From contig NZ_BLRH01000035.1 in NCBI RefSeq assembly GCF_025996515.1, forward strand, positions 868,001-932,000: 64,000 bases of DNA. The letters run 5' to 3'. This DNA comes from Rhizohabitans arisaemae (lineage in GTDB: Bacteria; Actinomycetota; Actinomycetes; Streptosporangiales; Streptosporangiaceae). Every line of letters starts with the position of its first letter. Position 1 is the stretch's first letter. Positions 1 through 7,847 of this stretch are shown one piece after another. A program made the position numbers and the translations under genes. The notes beneath the pieces are model-generated. The model saw nothing but the letters and a program-made list of their open reading frames with translations, searched no databases and was not told where the DNA came from.

Positions 1-249
1 CCCCGGTCAGTGCCAGGGGGCTGGTTCGGGTTGCGGCTCTCGCCCTCACAGGCTGGGGTGCCATGTCCTTCCCAATCGGGTCACTCGCAGCATTCTCAAG
101 CACACCGATTGACCGCAGGAGGATCGCAGACTGATCCTCAACACGTCGGAGCATGCGATTCCCAAGGCGCGTGGTTCGCCAAGTGTCCTGGGAGGTGTGG
201 CTGCGCGAACCGGCGTCAGGCGAGAACTCTGAACTGGAAGGAGGTTCCG

Positions 250-507
250 ATGGCTCTACGGTTTGTGGGCAAAGATCCAGAGTTGGATCACAACGGATCC
301 CCTACGATCTACGAGGACGGGGACACATACATCCTCCAAGGATGGGTGATCGAGGATCCGTTGACCCTTGCGGAGATCCATGAATTTCAGCCCATCCCTG
401 ATGGCGAGGCGGTCATTCGTTTTCCGAAACGGATGATGCCACTCTTCCCGGAGGTTTACTGTGCGGCCGACGACGAGCGCCGTCAGCGTGGCGACGGCGA
501 CGCGTAA
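250..507 (+). CDS. Small acidic hypothetical protein upstream of a DUF6879 gene
   Basis: An 85-residue protein that I do not recognise. The start is fixed by a perfect AAGGAGGT ribosome site at 238-245, four bases before the ATG; the open frame reaches further upstream but has no such signal. There is no signal peptide or membrane segment; the centre is acidic and the tail is rich in Arg and Asp. Its last 47 bases overlap the start of the DUF6879 gene in another frame, so the two are probably translated together. Position suggests it belongs to the same regulatory cassette as the DUF6879 and DUF5753 genes that follow. The function is unknown; that it is a real gene is fairly likely because of the ribosome site and the codon bias. 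Confidence 0.6.
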   Translation: MALRFVGKDPELDHNGSPTIYEDGDTYILQGWVIEDPLTLAEIHEFQPIPDGEAVIRFPKRMMPLFPEVYCAADDERRQRGDGDA

Positions 508-1006
508 CGAGTTTGCCGAACTACTCGAGTCAGCCCAGCACTCGGCTGTGCACTTGGAGACACGGGATGTCTATGCCGTCGGTGACCCGTTCTTCCAAGC
601 GTGGAAGGCCGGAGAGCCGTTCGACCGATCCGAGCGTGATCAGGTGTGGAAGGAGATCCTGGTCGGTCCCGTCAGCCGGGGTGTGGAGATCCGGCGGGCA
701 CGTATTGTGTCCGAACCCGTCTCGGACTACATCAGGTACGAACACTCGATCACTGTCTATGCCAACATCGCGGCCGGTGAGCAGGTTAGGTGGCTGTCCC
801 GTCGCCTCGCCTCCGACCTGGCTTTGCCGGGAAACGACTTTTGGTTGTTCGACGGCGAAACCGCGGTGTTCAATCACTTCACCGGGGACGGTGAATGGGT
901 GGGGACGGAGGTCCTTGTCGACCCTGCAGTCACGAGGCTGTGCGCGTCGGCCTTTGACGCGGTCTGGGATCGTGCCACACCCCACCAGGAGTATCGGCTC
1001 AGCTGA
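461..1006 (+). CDS. DUF6879 family protein
   Basis: A 181-residue protein with the layout of the actinobacterial DUF6879 family: an N-terminal helical part (FAELLESAQHSAVHLETRD), a central segment with RGVEIRRARIVSEPVSDYIR, and a C-terminal part with the WLFDG stretch. Members nearly always sit beside XRE regulators carrying a DUF5753 domain, as here, and are thought to be partners or effectors of those regulators; the biochemical role is not known. The GTG start lies inside the previous gene and is preceded by GGAGG, which indicates coupling. The next gene starts 14 bases after the stop. The length is normal for the family and no lesion is visible. Confidence 0.85.
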   Translation: MRPTTSAVSVATATRNEFAELLESAQHSAVHLETRDVYAVGDPFFQAWKAGEPFDRSERDQVWKEILVGPVSRGVEIRRARIVSEPVSDYIRYEHSITVYANIAAGEQVRWLSRRLASDLALPGNDFWLFDGETAVFNHFTGDGEWVGTEVLVDPAVTRLCASAFDAVWDRATPHQEYRLS

Positions 1007-1020
1007 GATATGCGACCCAC

Positions 1021-1863
1021 ATGTCGGTTTCCAGCGTAGAAGCGGCACGTAGGGCTCTTGCCCTACGGCTTCGCGAGATACGTGTCGAACGCGGCCATAC
1101 GGCCAAGGAACTGGCGAGACTCGCCGGGTGGCATGACGGCAGCAAGGTCTCCAAGATCGAGCACGGCAGGCAGACACCTTCCGCCGACGATATCCGTGCC
1201 TGGTGCCGTCATTGTGACGCGTCGGATCAGATCGACGATCTTATGGAGAGCATGCGGATCGTCGAGGGGATGTACGTCGAGTGGAGACGGCGGCAACGCA
1301 CCGGGATGCGCCGTCTTCAGGAGTCCTATGTGCCGTTGTATGAGGCGACCAGCCACTTTCGCATCTACCAATCGCTGTGTGTGCCCGGCCTTCTTCAGAC
1401 GGAGGAGTATGCTTCGGTGCTGCTTGGGGCGATCATCTCTGCCCAAGGCGTTCCTGATGACACACAGGCCGCTGTCGCAGCCCGCATACGGCGGCAGCAG
1501 GTTCTCCACGAGGGTACTCGCCGGTTCGCGATTCTCCTGGAAGAGTCCGTGCTGCGCACGGGTCTGGGTGGGTCCGAGGTCATGGCCGGTCAGCTCAACC
1601 GGTTGACGGCGGCGATGTCGTTGCCTCGGGTGAGCCTTGGAATCATCCCGGCAACCGTCAACCGGACCGCTTGGCCGACTGTTCCGTTCTGGGTCTATGA
1701 CGAGAATCGGGTCATCGTCGAACTGCCGTCAGCCGAGGTGACGATCACACAGCCTCGCGAGATCGCGATATACACCGCCACATTTAGGTCTCACGCCAAG
1801 GACGCCGTCTATGGCATACAGGCTCGGGCCTTGATCGATTCAATCATGAGTGAAATCTCTTGA
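1021..1863 (+). CDS. XRE-family regulator with DUF5753 domain
   Basis: A 280-residue transcription factor. Residues about 10-65 form a helix-turn-helix (RLREIRVERGHTAKELARLA, then SKVSKIEHGRQTPS), and about 90-275 form a DUF5753 domain, recognisable from FRIYQSLCVPGLLQTEEYA and from IRRQQVL. This pairing is one of the most abundant regulator types in filamentous actinomycetes, usually next to DUF397 or DUF6879 genes, and some members influence development or antibiotic production. The ATG start is the first in frame, 14 bases after the DUF6879 stop. It probably regulates its own cassette, but I see no clear operator upstream. It appears intact. Confidence 0.9.
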   Translation: MSVSSVEAARRALALRLREIRVERGHTAKELARLAGWHDGSKVSKIEHGRQTPSADDIRAWCRHCDASDQIDDLMESMRIVEGMYVEWRRRQRTGMRRLQESYVPLYEATSHFRIYQSLCVPGLLQTEEYASVLLGAIISAQGVPDDTQAAVAARIRRQQVLHEGTRRFAILLEESVLRTGLGGSEVMAGQLNRLTAAMSLPRVSLGIIPATVNRTAWPTVPFWVYDENRVIVELPSAEVTITQPREIAIYTATFRSHAKDAVYGIQARALIDSIMSEIS

Positions 1864-1937
1864 TCTGACATTGACGAGCATTCTTCAGCACAGTTATCGG
1901 CCGCTGCACTGCGCGGGTCGATCCTTGAGGTGCCTCC

Positions 1938-3053
1938 GTGGCAGGCATTACCGCCTTAGATCAGATGGTTCGGAAGGGAGATCTTCTAGTGCTTGAAGAC
2001 TTCGAGCTCAACCGGGTCGAGGCGTTCTTCCGGAAGGTTGCCGACCGCTTTCCTCTTGTTGAGTCTGTGTCCACGGTCGTGATCACGCATCTGCTGCCTG
2101 AGCGGCCCGTGTTCTTGCGCGCTGTTGATCGCATTGCTCCGGTTGTATCGGTTTTGCCCAAGCCTAAGTCGATAAATGCGGCTGCCCTGCGTGAGATCAG
2201 CAAAGCCATGCCCGTGGGCGAACTGGACCGTGCCGCGCTTGCTGCACCCGACCACGCTCTAGCCTTCCTGGAGTCACAGGCGGCGGGCCGTAATCTCGTA
2301 CTCCTGGATATCGGCGGATACTTCGCACCCACCCTGGCATACCTGTGCGACCAATTCTCAGGTCAGATCAGCGGCGTCGTGGAAGATACCGAGAACGGTC
2401 ATCAGCGTTATGCGGCGTTGGCCAAGCTGCCGTGTCCCGTTCTCAGCGTTGCCAGATCTCCTTTGAAGGAGCCTGAGGACTTCCTGGTAGGGCAGTCGGT
2501 TACCTTCTCGACAGAAGCGCTGATCCGATCGCGCGGCGACATCCTCAACGGACGTCCGGCCACCGTCATCGGCTACGGCAAGATCGGCCGATCTATCGCC
2601 TCGATGCTCCACGCGAAGAACGTCGGCGTTACCGTGTACGACTCCGACCCCGTCCGCCGCGCTCAGGCCCTCTCCCAAGGATTCAGGTCAGCGTCGACAC
2701 TCGCCCAAGCACTTAGAGGAGCGGGGGTCATCATATGCGCGACAGGAAACCTTGCACTCAGAGAAGACGACTTCGCAGCCGTGGCTAACGGCGCGTACAT
2801 TGCCTCGGTAACAAGCAGTGACGATGAACTGGAGCTGGCCGCGCTCGACGCGCTATATGAGCGGACCTCAGCGGGGGAGTACATCACCCGATATGCACGG
2901 ACCGGGCACTACTTCTACGTGCTGGCAGACGGGAACGCGGTCAACTTCCTGCACGGCGCGAGCGTCGTGGGACGCTGTCGGGGGGCAGCGGCTGCATGCG
3001 ATGGACGCCGCCGATTCGGTGAACGCGGTGGCCGTGGGGCGGTTCAACGGTAA
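1938..3053 (+). CDS. S-adenosylhomocysteinase-like NAD-binding protein, 3' end replaced
   Basis: The first roughly 344 residues resemble the adenosylhomocysteinase fold: a substrate-domain-like N-terminus, then a Rossmann segment with the glycine motif TVIGYGKIGRSIASML (about residues 210-225) and VYDSDPVRRAQA. Family members then continue through a C-terminal segment that begins with a GNAVNFLHG-like sequence. Here that sequence appears (GNAVNFLHGASVVG), but translation then runs out of frame into WD40-repeat DNA for about 28 junk residues (RCRGAAAACDG onward). The gene is therefore broken at about position 2968, apparently by a deletion fused to a WD40 gene. The GTG start has TTGAGG upstream. 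Canonical catalytic residues are not obvious, so this is an SAHH-like relative rather than the housekeeping enzyme. Whether the truncated product folds is unknown. Confidence 0.7.
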   Translation: MAGITALDQMVRKGDLLVLEDFELNRVEAFFRKVADRFPLVESVSTVVITHLLPERPVFLRAVDRIAPVVSVLPKPKSINAAALREISKAMPVGELDRAALAAPDHALAFLESQAAGRNLVLLDIGGYFAPTLAYLCDQFSGQISGVVEDTENGHQRYAALAKLPCPVLSVARSPLKEPEDFLVGQSVTFSTEALIRSRGDILNGRPATVIGYGKIGRSIASMLHAKNVGVTVYDSDPVRRAQALSQGFRSASTLAQALRGAGVIICATGNLALREDDFAAVANGAYIASVTSSDDELELAALDALYERTSAGEYITRYARTGHYFYVLADGNAVNFLHGASVVGRCRGAAAACDGRRRFGERGGRGAVQR

Positions 3054-3539
3054 GCCCGTGATCATCTCCGGCGGCGACGACGGCAGCGGCGGCGGCAAGG
3101 TGGAGATCTGGGATGCCGTCGGCGGGCAGCGGCTGCACGCGATGGACACCAACGGTTCGGTGTACACGGTGGCCGTGGGGCGGTTCAACGGTAAGCCCGT
3201 GATCATCTCCGGCAGCGGCTCTAGCTCGAGCGGCGACAAATTCGTGGGCAAGGTGGAGATCTGGGATGCCGTCGGCGGGCAGCGGCTGCACGCGATGGAC
3301 ACCGGCGGTTCGGTGTACACGGTGGCCGTGGGGCGGTTCAACGGTAAGCCCGTGATCATCTCCGGCAGCGGCTCTAGCTCGAGCGGCGACAAATTCGTGG
3401 GCAAGGTGGAGATCTGGGATGCCGTCGGCGGGCAGCGGCTGCACGCGATGGAAACAGCCGATTTCGTGTCCGCGGTGGCCGTGGGGCAGTTCAACGGCCA
3501 ACCCGTGATCATCTCCGGCGGCGGAGATCTGCTCCAGGT
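2968..3539 (+). repeat. Four tandem WD40-blade repeats of 141-153 bp
   Basis: Units begin with TGGGA at 2968, 3109, 3262 and 3415. The second and third are both exactly 153 bp (51 codons) and almost identical base for base, including a Gly/Ser-rich insert (GSGSSSSGDKFVGK). The first is 141 bp with a different insert and the last is shorter and more diverged. Identity at silent sites points to recent unequal crossing-over or gene conversion within the array. The period is a multiple of three and follows the propeller blade, so this is a coding repeat. Confidence 0.85.
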
Positions 3540-3693
3540 TTGGGCGACCTCATTGCCCGCCGATCTCCTCAGCGATGTATGCGCCCAGGTATCTCGCCCC
3601 CTCACCCCGGCCGAATGGATCGAACACATCGGGATTGACGACGCTTTCCGACAGGTGTGTCCAGACCAAGGTTCGACGTACGCTCCGCCGTGA
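2968..3693 (+). pseudogene. 3' remnant of a WD40-repeat protein gene
   Basis: Frame 1 from about 2968 encodes tandem beta-propeller blades of the type AVAVGRFNGKPVIISG ... KVEIWDAVGGQRLHAMD, followed by a characteristic C-terminal end (LTPAEWIEHIG and a final ...QVCP). Actinomycete WD40 proteins of this kind are usually several hundred residues longer, with an N-terminal effector or peptidase-like domain and more blades. Here the 5' part is missing and the coding sequence starts abruptly inside a blade, exactly where the SAHH-like gene breaks off and in a different frame. The first in-frame ATG is at 3001 and has no good ribosome site. I read it as the tail of a deleted gene; expression of a short propeller fragment is possible but unlikely. 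Confidence 0.7.
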
Positions 3694-3762
3694 ACTCCCG
3701 GACCGGATCCGCATCCTCGGCGCCGGCCGCCAAGCTCGCGGCTTTGTAGCGCGATCCCGCCT

Positions 3763-3809
3763 GGCGACCGGTTCCCCAGTACCGCCTCAACCGTTCGGGG
3801 AACCTCGCC
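3763..3809 (+). terminator. Possible terminator hairpin after the WD40 remnant
   Basis: An 8-bp perfect stem (GGTTCCCC / GGGGAACC) is extended by a further 5 bp (GGCGA / TCGCC) across a two-base bulge, with a 19-base loop. There is no T-tract, which is usual for actinomycete I-shaped terminators. It lies 70 bases after the WD40 stop. The rest of 3694-3987 shows no gene. Confidence 0.4.
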
Positions 3810-3987
3810 GGTACTTACGTTGGGTTCGGCGTCTGGGCTGCTTGGGGCCGCACACATCTGTTGAGACCGGGTACGGGCTGCGCTGGGGAGCGGGCTGCGG
3901 GCGCCGTACCGGATAACGGTTCAGCCTGGGGGTGGACAGTCTGTGGTCCGATGTGCGGGACGGGGTGGGTGGGTCACGCTGGCGGGC

Positions 3988-4893
3988 ATGATTGAGTTGC
4001 GGGAGTTGACCAAGCGGTACGGGACCAAGGTTGCCGTCGATCACCTGTCCTTCGAGGTGAAACCGGGGCAGGTGACCGGGTTCCTCGGGCCGAACGGCGC
4101 AGGGAAGTCGACCAGCATGCGGGCCGTACTCGGCCTGGACGCCCCCACCTCCGGGGAGGCGCTGGTGGGCGGCCGGCGGTACGCCACGTTCCGGCGTCCG
4201 CTGCACGAGGTGGGCGCGCTGCTCGACGCCGGGGCGGTGCACCCGGCCCGTACCGCGCTGGACCATCTGCGCTGCCTGGGCCGGAGCAACGGGATCGGGC
4301 GGCGCCGCGCCGAACAGGTGCTTGAGCTGGCCGGGATCGCCGAGGTCGGGCGGCGGCGGGTCGGCGGTTTCTCGCTGGGGATGCGGCAGCGGCTGGGGAT
4401 CGCCGCGGCGCTCCTCGGCGACCCGAAGGTGCTGCTGTTCGACGAGCCGGTCAACGGGCTCGACCTGGACGGGGTCCGGTGGATCCGGGAGCTGCTCCGC
4501 GGGTTCGCCGCCGAAGGCCGTACCGTCCTGATCTCCAGCCATCTGATGAGCGAGATGGAGCTCGTCGCGGACCGGCTGCTCATCGTCGGGCGGGGACGCC
4601 TGATCGCCGACACCACCGTCGAGGAGCTGGCCGAACGCTACCAGCGGGGCGTGATCGTCCGGACGCCGCAGCCGGAGCGGCTCGCCGCCGCGCTGGAGGC
4701 CGTCGGGGCGAGGGTCGTCGCCGAACCGGACGGGCGGCTCGCCGTTCGCGGAGTGGACGCCGTCAAGATCGGGGATCTGGCGGCGGAGGGCGGCATCCCG
4801 GTGTACGAGGTGACCCGGCGCGGCGCCACCCTGGAGGAGGCGTACCTGCAGCTCACCGCGGAGAGCGTCGAGTTCGGGGGAGCGGCGGCGTGA
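3988..4893 (+). CDS. ABC transporter ATP-binding protein
   Basis: A 301-residue ATPase subunit of an ABC-2 (DrrA/NodI-like) exporter. Walker A GPNGAGKST is at residues 34-42, the signature SLGMRQR at about 129 and Walker B VLLFDEPVNGLD at about 149, followed by the switch histidine in LISSHLMSEME. The C-terminal 80 residues form the extra domain usual for this subfamily. I chose the ATG at 3988 because MIELRELTKRYG matches the family N-terminus; the open frame extends 45 bases upstream. It overlaps the permease gene by four bases (GTGA), so the two form one exporter, probably for a drug, lipid or peptide. The substrate cannot be read from sequence. Confidence 0.92.
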   Translation: MIELRELTKRYGTKVAVDHLSFEVKPGQVTGFLGPNGAGKSTSMRAVLGLDAPTSGEALVGGRRYATFRRPLHEVGALLDAGAVHPARTALDHLRCLGRSNGIGRRRAEQVLELAGIAEVGRRRVGGFSLGMRQRLGIAAALLGDPKVLLFDEPVNGLDLDGVRWIRELLRGFAAEGRTVLISSHLMSEMELVADRLLIVGRGRLIADTTVEELAERYQRGVIVRTPQPERLAAALEAVGARVVAEPDGRLAVRGVDAVKIGDLAAEGGIPVYEVTRRGATLEEAYLQLTAESVEFGGAAA

Positions 4894-5657
4894 TCGACGC
4901 CGTCGCGGCGGAGTGGCTGAAGCTCCGTACCGTCCGCTCCACCTACTGGATCGTCGGCCTGGCGTTCGCGACGCTGCTCCTCGGCTCGGCGATGGCGCTC
5001 TCGGGGGTGAGCGGCTGGGACAGCCTGCCGCCGGAACGCCGGGTGCGTTTCCAGGCTGTGCCGATGGAGCAGGTCATCGCGCCGATCGTCCAGCTTTCCC
5101 TGGCGGTCCTCGCGGTGCTCGCGATCACCTCCGAGTACGCCACCGGGCTGATCCGCGCCACGGTCACGGCGGCGCCCCGGCGCTGGACGGTGCTCGCCGC
5201 CAAAGCGTCCGTGCTCGCCGCCGTCACCCTGGTCGCCGGGACCGCGATCGTGTTCGCGATGTTCTTCCTCGGCCGTCTGATCGTCGGCGACCGGCCGATG
5301 CCCGGGCACACATCCCCGATCCCGGAGGAGATCCCCCGGCTGATCGCCGCCACGGTGACGATCACGGTCGTCGCCCTTTTCGGCCTCGGGCTCGGCGCGG
5401 TGCTCCGCTCCACAGCGGGGGCGCTCAGCGTGCTCTTCGGGTTCGTCTTCGTGCTGCCGCCCATCGTGGGACTCGTGCTGCCCGAGCCGTGGGACGCCCG
5501 GGTCGCCGCGTTCCTGCCGCCCGGTCTGGCCGACGGGCTGGCGGGTACGGTGGCCGACCCCGTGCTGTCCCCGCTCGCCGCCGGGCTGGTGCTGGCCGGA
5601 TATGTCGTGATCTCGCTGGGCGCCGGGGTCTTCGCGCTCACCCGCCGAGACTGCTAG
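4890..5657 (+). CDS. ABC-2 type transporter permease
   Basis: A 255-residue membrane protein with about six hydrophobic segments, starting at the GTG that overlaps the stop of the ATPase gene. The N-terminal WLKLRTVRSTYWIVG and the internal ITSEYATGLIRATVTAAPRR are typical of ABC-2 permeases in the family linked to bacitracin/lantibiotic-type exporters. It forms the membrane channel for the preceding ATPase. The protein is full length, with a short cytoplasmic C-terminus (FALTRRDC). Oddly, the DNA just downstream holds degraded copies of this gene's 3' end. Confidence 0.88.
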   Translation: MIDAVAAEWLKLRTVRSTYWIVGLAFATLLLGSAMALSGVSGWDSLPPERRVRFQAVPMEQVIAPIVQLSLAVLAVLAITSEYATGLIRATVTAAPRRWTVLAAKASVLAAVTLVAGTAIVFAMFFLGRLIVGDRPMPGHTSPIPEEIPRLIAATVTITVVALFGLGLGAVLRSTAGALSVLFGFVFVLPPIVGLVLPEPWDARVAAFLPPGLADGLAGTVADPVLSPLAAGLVLAGYVVISLGAGVFALTRRDC

Positions 5658-5689
5658 AAGCGGGCTCGATCGGCAGTGCTTCCGATGCC

Positions 5690-5926
5690 GGGTCCGGGCG
5701 ACCGTTCCGGGGTGCGGTGGCCGAACCTGTATCGAGGTGTCCGCGCTCCCCGAAGGGGCTGTTGAAAGCAGGGGTTCGTGCCCGAACCGTGAGACGCGGC
5801 GGTCGCCGTGTCCCCATCGCCGGTTCCGGCAGACGGGCTCACGGGTGCGGTGGCCGAGCCTGCGCCCGCCGGATATCTGCGTATGTGCTCACCCACAGGG
5901 ACTGCTGGAGGCGGGCTCGATCGGCA
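5690..5926 (+). pseudogene. Decayed tandem copies of the permease 3' end
   Basis: At least two degenerate partial copies of the last roughly 190 bases of the permease gene lie between it and the next gene. The longer copy (about 5776-5926) aligns with the intact gene from about 5474: GCCCGAACCGTGAGACG against GCCCGAGCCGTGGGACG, then ACGGGTGCGGTGGCCGA against GCGGGTACGGTGGCCGA, and finally the exact 16-mer GCGGGCTCGATCGGCA, found at 5660-5675 and again at 5911-5926. A shorter copy (about 5690-5770) repeats GGTGCGGTGGCCGA and CTGTTGAAAGCAGGG. Frames are broken and internal bases deleted, so none of this is expected to be translated. Confidence 0.6.
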
Positions 5927-5955
5927 TGCGAGAACACCGGGTAGGCTCGCCTGCC

Positions 5956-6756
5956 ATGGTGACAGCCGGACTGATGGAGGAGATTCCGCTCGAAGGCGGG
6001 GACGTGACCGCCGGCGTGGTGCGGGTGGGGGACACGGTACGGCGTCCGCCCCGGCCCACGGCGCCCGCCGTACACGCCCTGCTCAAGCATGTACGGTCCC
6101 GCGGGTTCGCCGGGGCGCCGCAGGTCATCGGGGTGGACGACCAGGGGAGGGAGATCCTCACCTACGTGCACGGGGAGACGGCGCTGCGCCCCCTGCCCGA
6201 CTACGCGGTGACCGAGCGGACCCTGGTGGAGCTGGCCCGGCTGCTCCGCCGGTACCACGACGCGGCCGAGTCCTTCGTGCCCCCGACCGACGCGGTGTGG
6301 GAGTCCGGCTCCAATGTGGACGACGAGCCCGAGCTGATCGGGCACTGCGACGTCACCCCGGAGAACGTGGTGTTCCGTCTGGAACGTCCCTACGCCCTGA
6401 TCGACTTCGACATGGCGCGGCCGACGACCCGGCTGTTCGACGTGGTGACGACGCTCCGGCACTGGGTTCCCCTCGCCGACCCGGCGGACCGCGACCCTCG
6501 GCAGGCCGGGCTGCAGGCCGGACCGCGGATCCGGCTCTTCTGCGACGCCTACGGGCTTACTTCTGAGGAACGGCGGAAGGTGCTGCCCATCGCCCGTCTC
6601 CGCTTCCAGCGGTCCTACGACGAGATGGCCGATCGCGCGATCACCCACGGCGGCGGCTGGGCTCGGATGTGGGACCAGGGGGCGGGGGAACGGATCCAGC
6701 GGGCCCAGTCCTGGCTCACCGCGAACTGGGGCGAACTCGATGCCCACCTGGCGTAG
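5956..6756 (+). CDS. Aminoglycoside phosphotransferase/choline kinase-like protein
   Basis: A 266-residue protein of the APH kinase-like fold. The catalytic loop is HCDVTPENVVF at about residues 132-142 and the metal-binding DFD (LIDFDMARPT) follows at about 152, as in the family. The N-terminus (GDTVRRPPRPTAPAVHALL) corresponds to the small ATP-binding lobe. Such proteins phosphorylate small hydroxylated molecules; the substrate is unknown and a resistance role should not be assumed. The ATG at 5956 is chosen because translation upstream reads the decayed repeats; a second ATG 18 bases on is possible. The 3' end overlaps cobD by 17 bases, suggesting coupled translation. Confidence 0.82.
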   Translation: MVTAGLMEEIPLEGGDVTAGVVRVGDTVRRPPRPTAPAVHALLKHVRSRGFAGAPQVIGVDDQGREILTYVHGETALRPLPDYAVTERTLVELARLLRRYHDAAESFVPPTDAVWESGSNVDDEPELIGHCDVTPENVVFRLERPYALIDFDMARPTTRLFDVVTTLRHWVPLADPADRDPRQAGLQAGPRIRLFCDAYGLTSEERRKVLPIARLRFQRSYDEMADRAITHGGGWARMWDQGAGERIQRAQSWLTANWGELDAHLA

Positions 6757-7717
6757 GTCACACAGCCGGGCCCTCGGTCTGGCGCTCGGCTTCGCCCTCG
6801 ACAAGATCTTCGCCGACCCACGCCGTGGCCACCCCGTCGCCGCGTTCGGGCGGGCCGCCGGTTTTCTGGAGAAGCGTCTGTACGGCGACTCGCGGGTCCG
6901 CGGCTCGGTCTTCGCCGCACTCTCCGTGGGCGCGGTGGCCGGGGCCGGGATCGCCCTGGAGCGGGTCACCCGCTCCGGCCGGGGTTCGGCGTTCACCCAA
7001 ACCGCCGCCACCGCCGCCGCCACCTGGGCTGTCCTCGGCGGCACCAGCCTGGCCCGGGAAGGCGAGCGGATGGCGCGCACCCTGTCCGACGGCGACCTGA
7101 CCGCCGCCCGGGGCCGGCTCGGCCACCTCTGCGGCCGGGACCCCTCCCGGTTGGACAGCGCCGGAATCGCCCGAGCCGCCTTGGAGTCGGTCGCAGAGAA
7201 CACCTCCGACGCGGTGGTCGCCCCTCTGTTCTGGGGAGCCTGCCTGGGCGTTCCCGGACTGCTCGCCTACCGGGCGATCAACACCCTCGACGCGATGGTC
7301 GGCCACCGGTCACCCCGCTACCAGCGGTTCGGCTGGGCCTCGGCCCGCCTCGACGACCTCGCCAACCATCTTCCCGCCCGGATCACCGGACTCCTCGGCG
7401 CTGTCGCCGCCCCCATCGTCGGCGGCTCTCCACGCCGGGCGCTGTCCACGATGCTCCGGTACGGCTACCGCCACCCCAGCCCCAACTCCGGTGTCTGCGA
7501 AGCCGCCTTCGCCGGCGCCCTCGGGGTACGGCTCGGCGGTCTTAACCACTACGCGGGCCGCGACGAGTTCCGCCCCCACCTCGGCGAAGGCGCCCCGCCC
7601 ACCCCCCAGGACCTCCGCAACGGCGTCCGCCTGGCCCGCACCGTCAACCTCCTCGCCCTCGCCACCGCCGCAGCCATCACCCTCCGCCCGTCGCGTGAGC
7701 GGCAGCAGACCGGCTGA
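6740..7717 (+). CDS. cobD: Adenosylcobinamide-phosphate synthase CobD/CbiB
   Basis: A 325-residue integral membrane protein that attaches the aminopropanol (phosphate) arm to adenosylcobyric acid in the late part of adenosylcobalamin synthesis. Family marks are DKIFADPRRGHPVAAFG near the N-terminus, ARAALESVAENTSDAVVAP in the middle, INTLDAMVGHRSPRY, and the segment rich in H/P/N (YRHPSPNSGVCEAA FAG). Length is normal. Its start lies 17 bases inside the preceding phosphotransferase gene. CobC, encoded about 29 kb away here, supplies the aminopropanol phosphate precursor, and CobQ makes its corrinoid substrate. Confidence 0.93.
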   Translation: MPTWRRSHSRALGLALGFALDKIFADPRRGHPVAAFGRAAGFLEKRLYGDSRVRGSVFAALSVGAVAGAGIALERVTRSGRGSAFTQTAATAAATWAVLGGTSLAREGERMARTLSDGDLTAARGRLGHLCGRDPSRLDSAGIARAALESVAENTSDAVVAPLFWGACLGVPGLLAYRAINTLDAMVGHRSPRYQRFGWASARLDDLANHLPARITGLLGAVAAPIVGGSPRRALSTMLRYGYRHPSPNSGVCEAAFAGALGVRLGGLNHYAGRDEFRPHLGEGAPPTPQDLRNGVRLARTVNLLALATAAAITLRPSRERQQTG

Positions 7718-7847
7718 GCCAAGTAGGCCGAACACAGGTCAGGCTTCTTCCAGATTCCTGAGGAGTTCGAACATGCCGGACGAAGGATTGTCCTTGGGAA
7801 AGAGCGTGCCGTTCCGCTTGCCTCGTCGTGGTCGCTGTGGCATCCGA

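Noticed and set aside
2968-3539. Tandem repeats that could suggest a CRISPR-like or minisatellite array
   Set aside because: The period of 153 bp is a multiple of three, the units encode WD40 blades in one frame, and there are no unique spacers.
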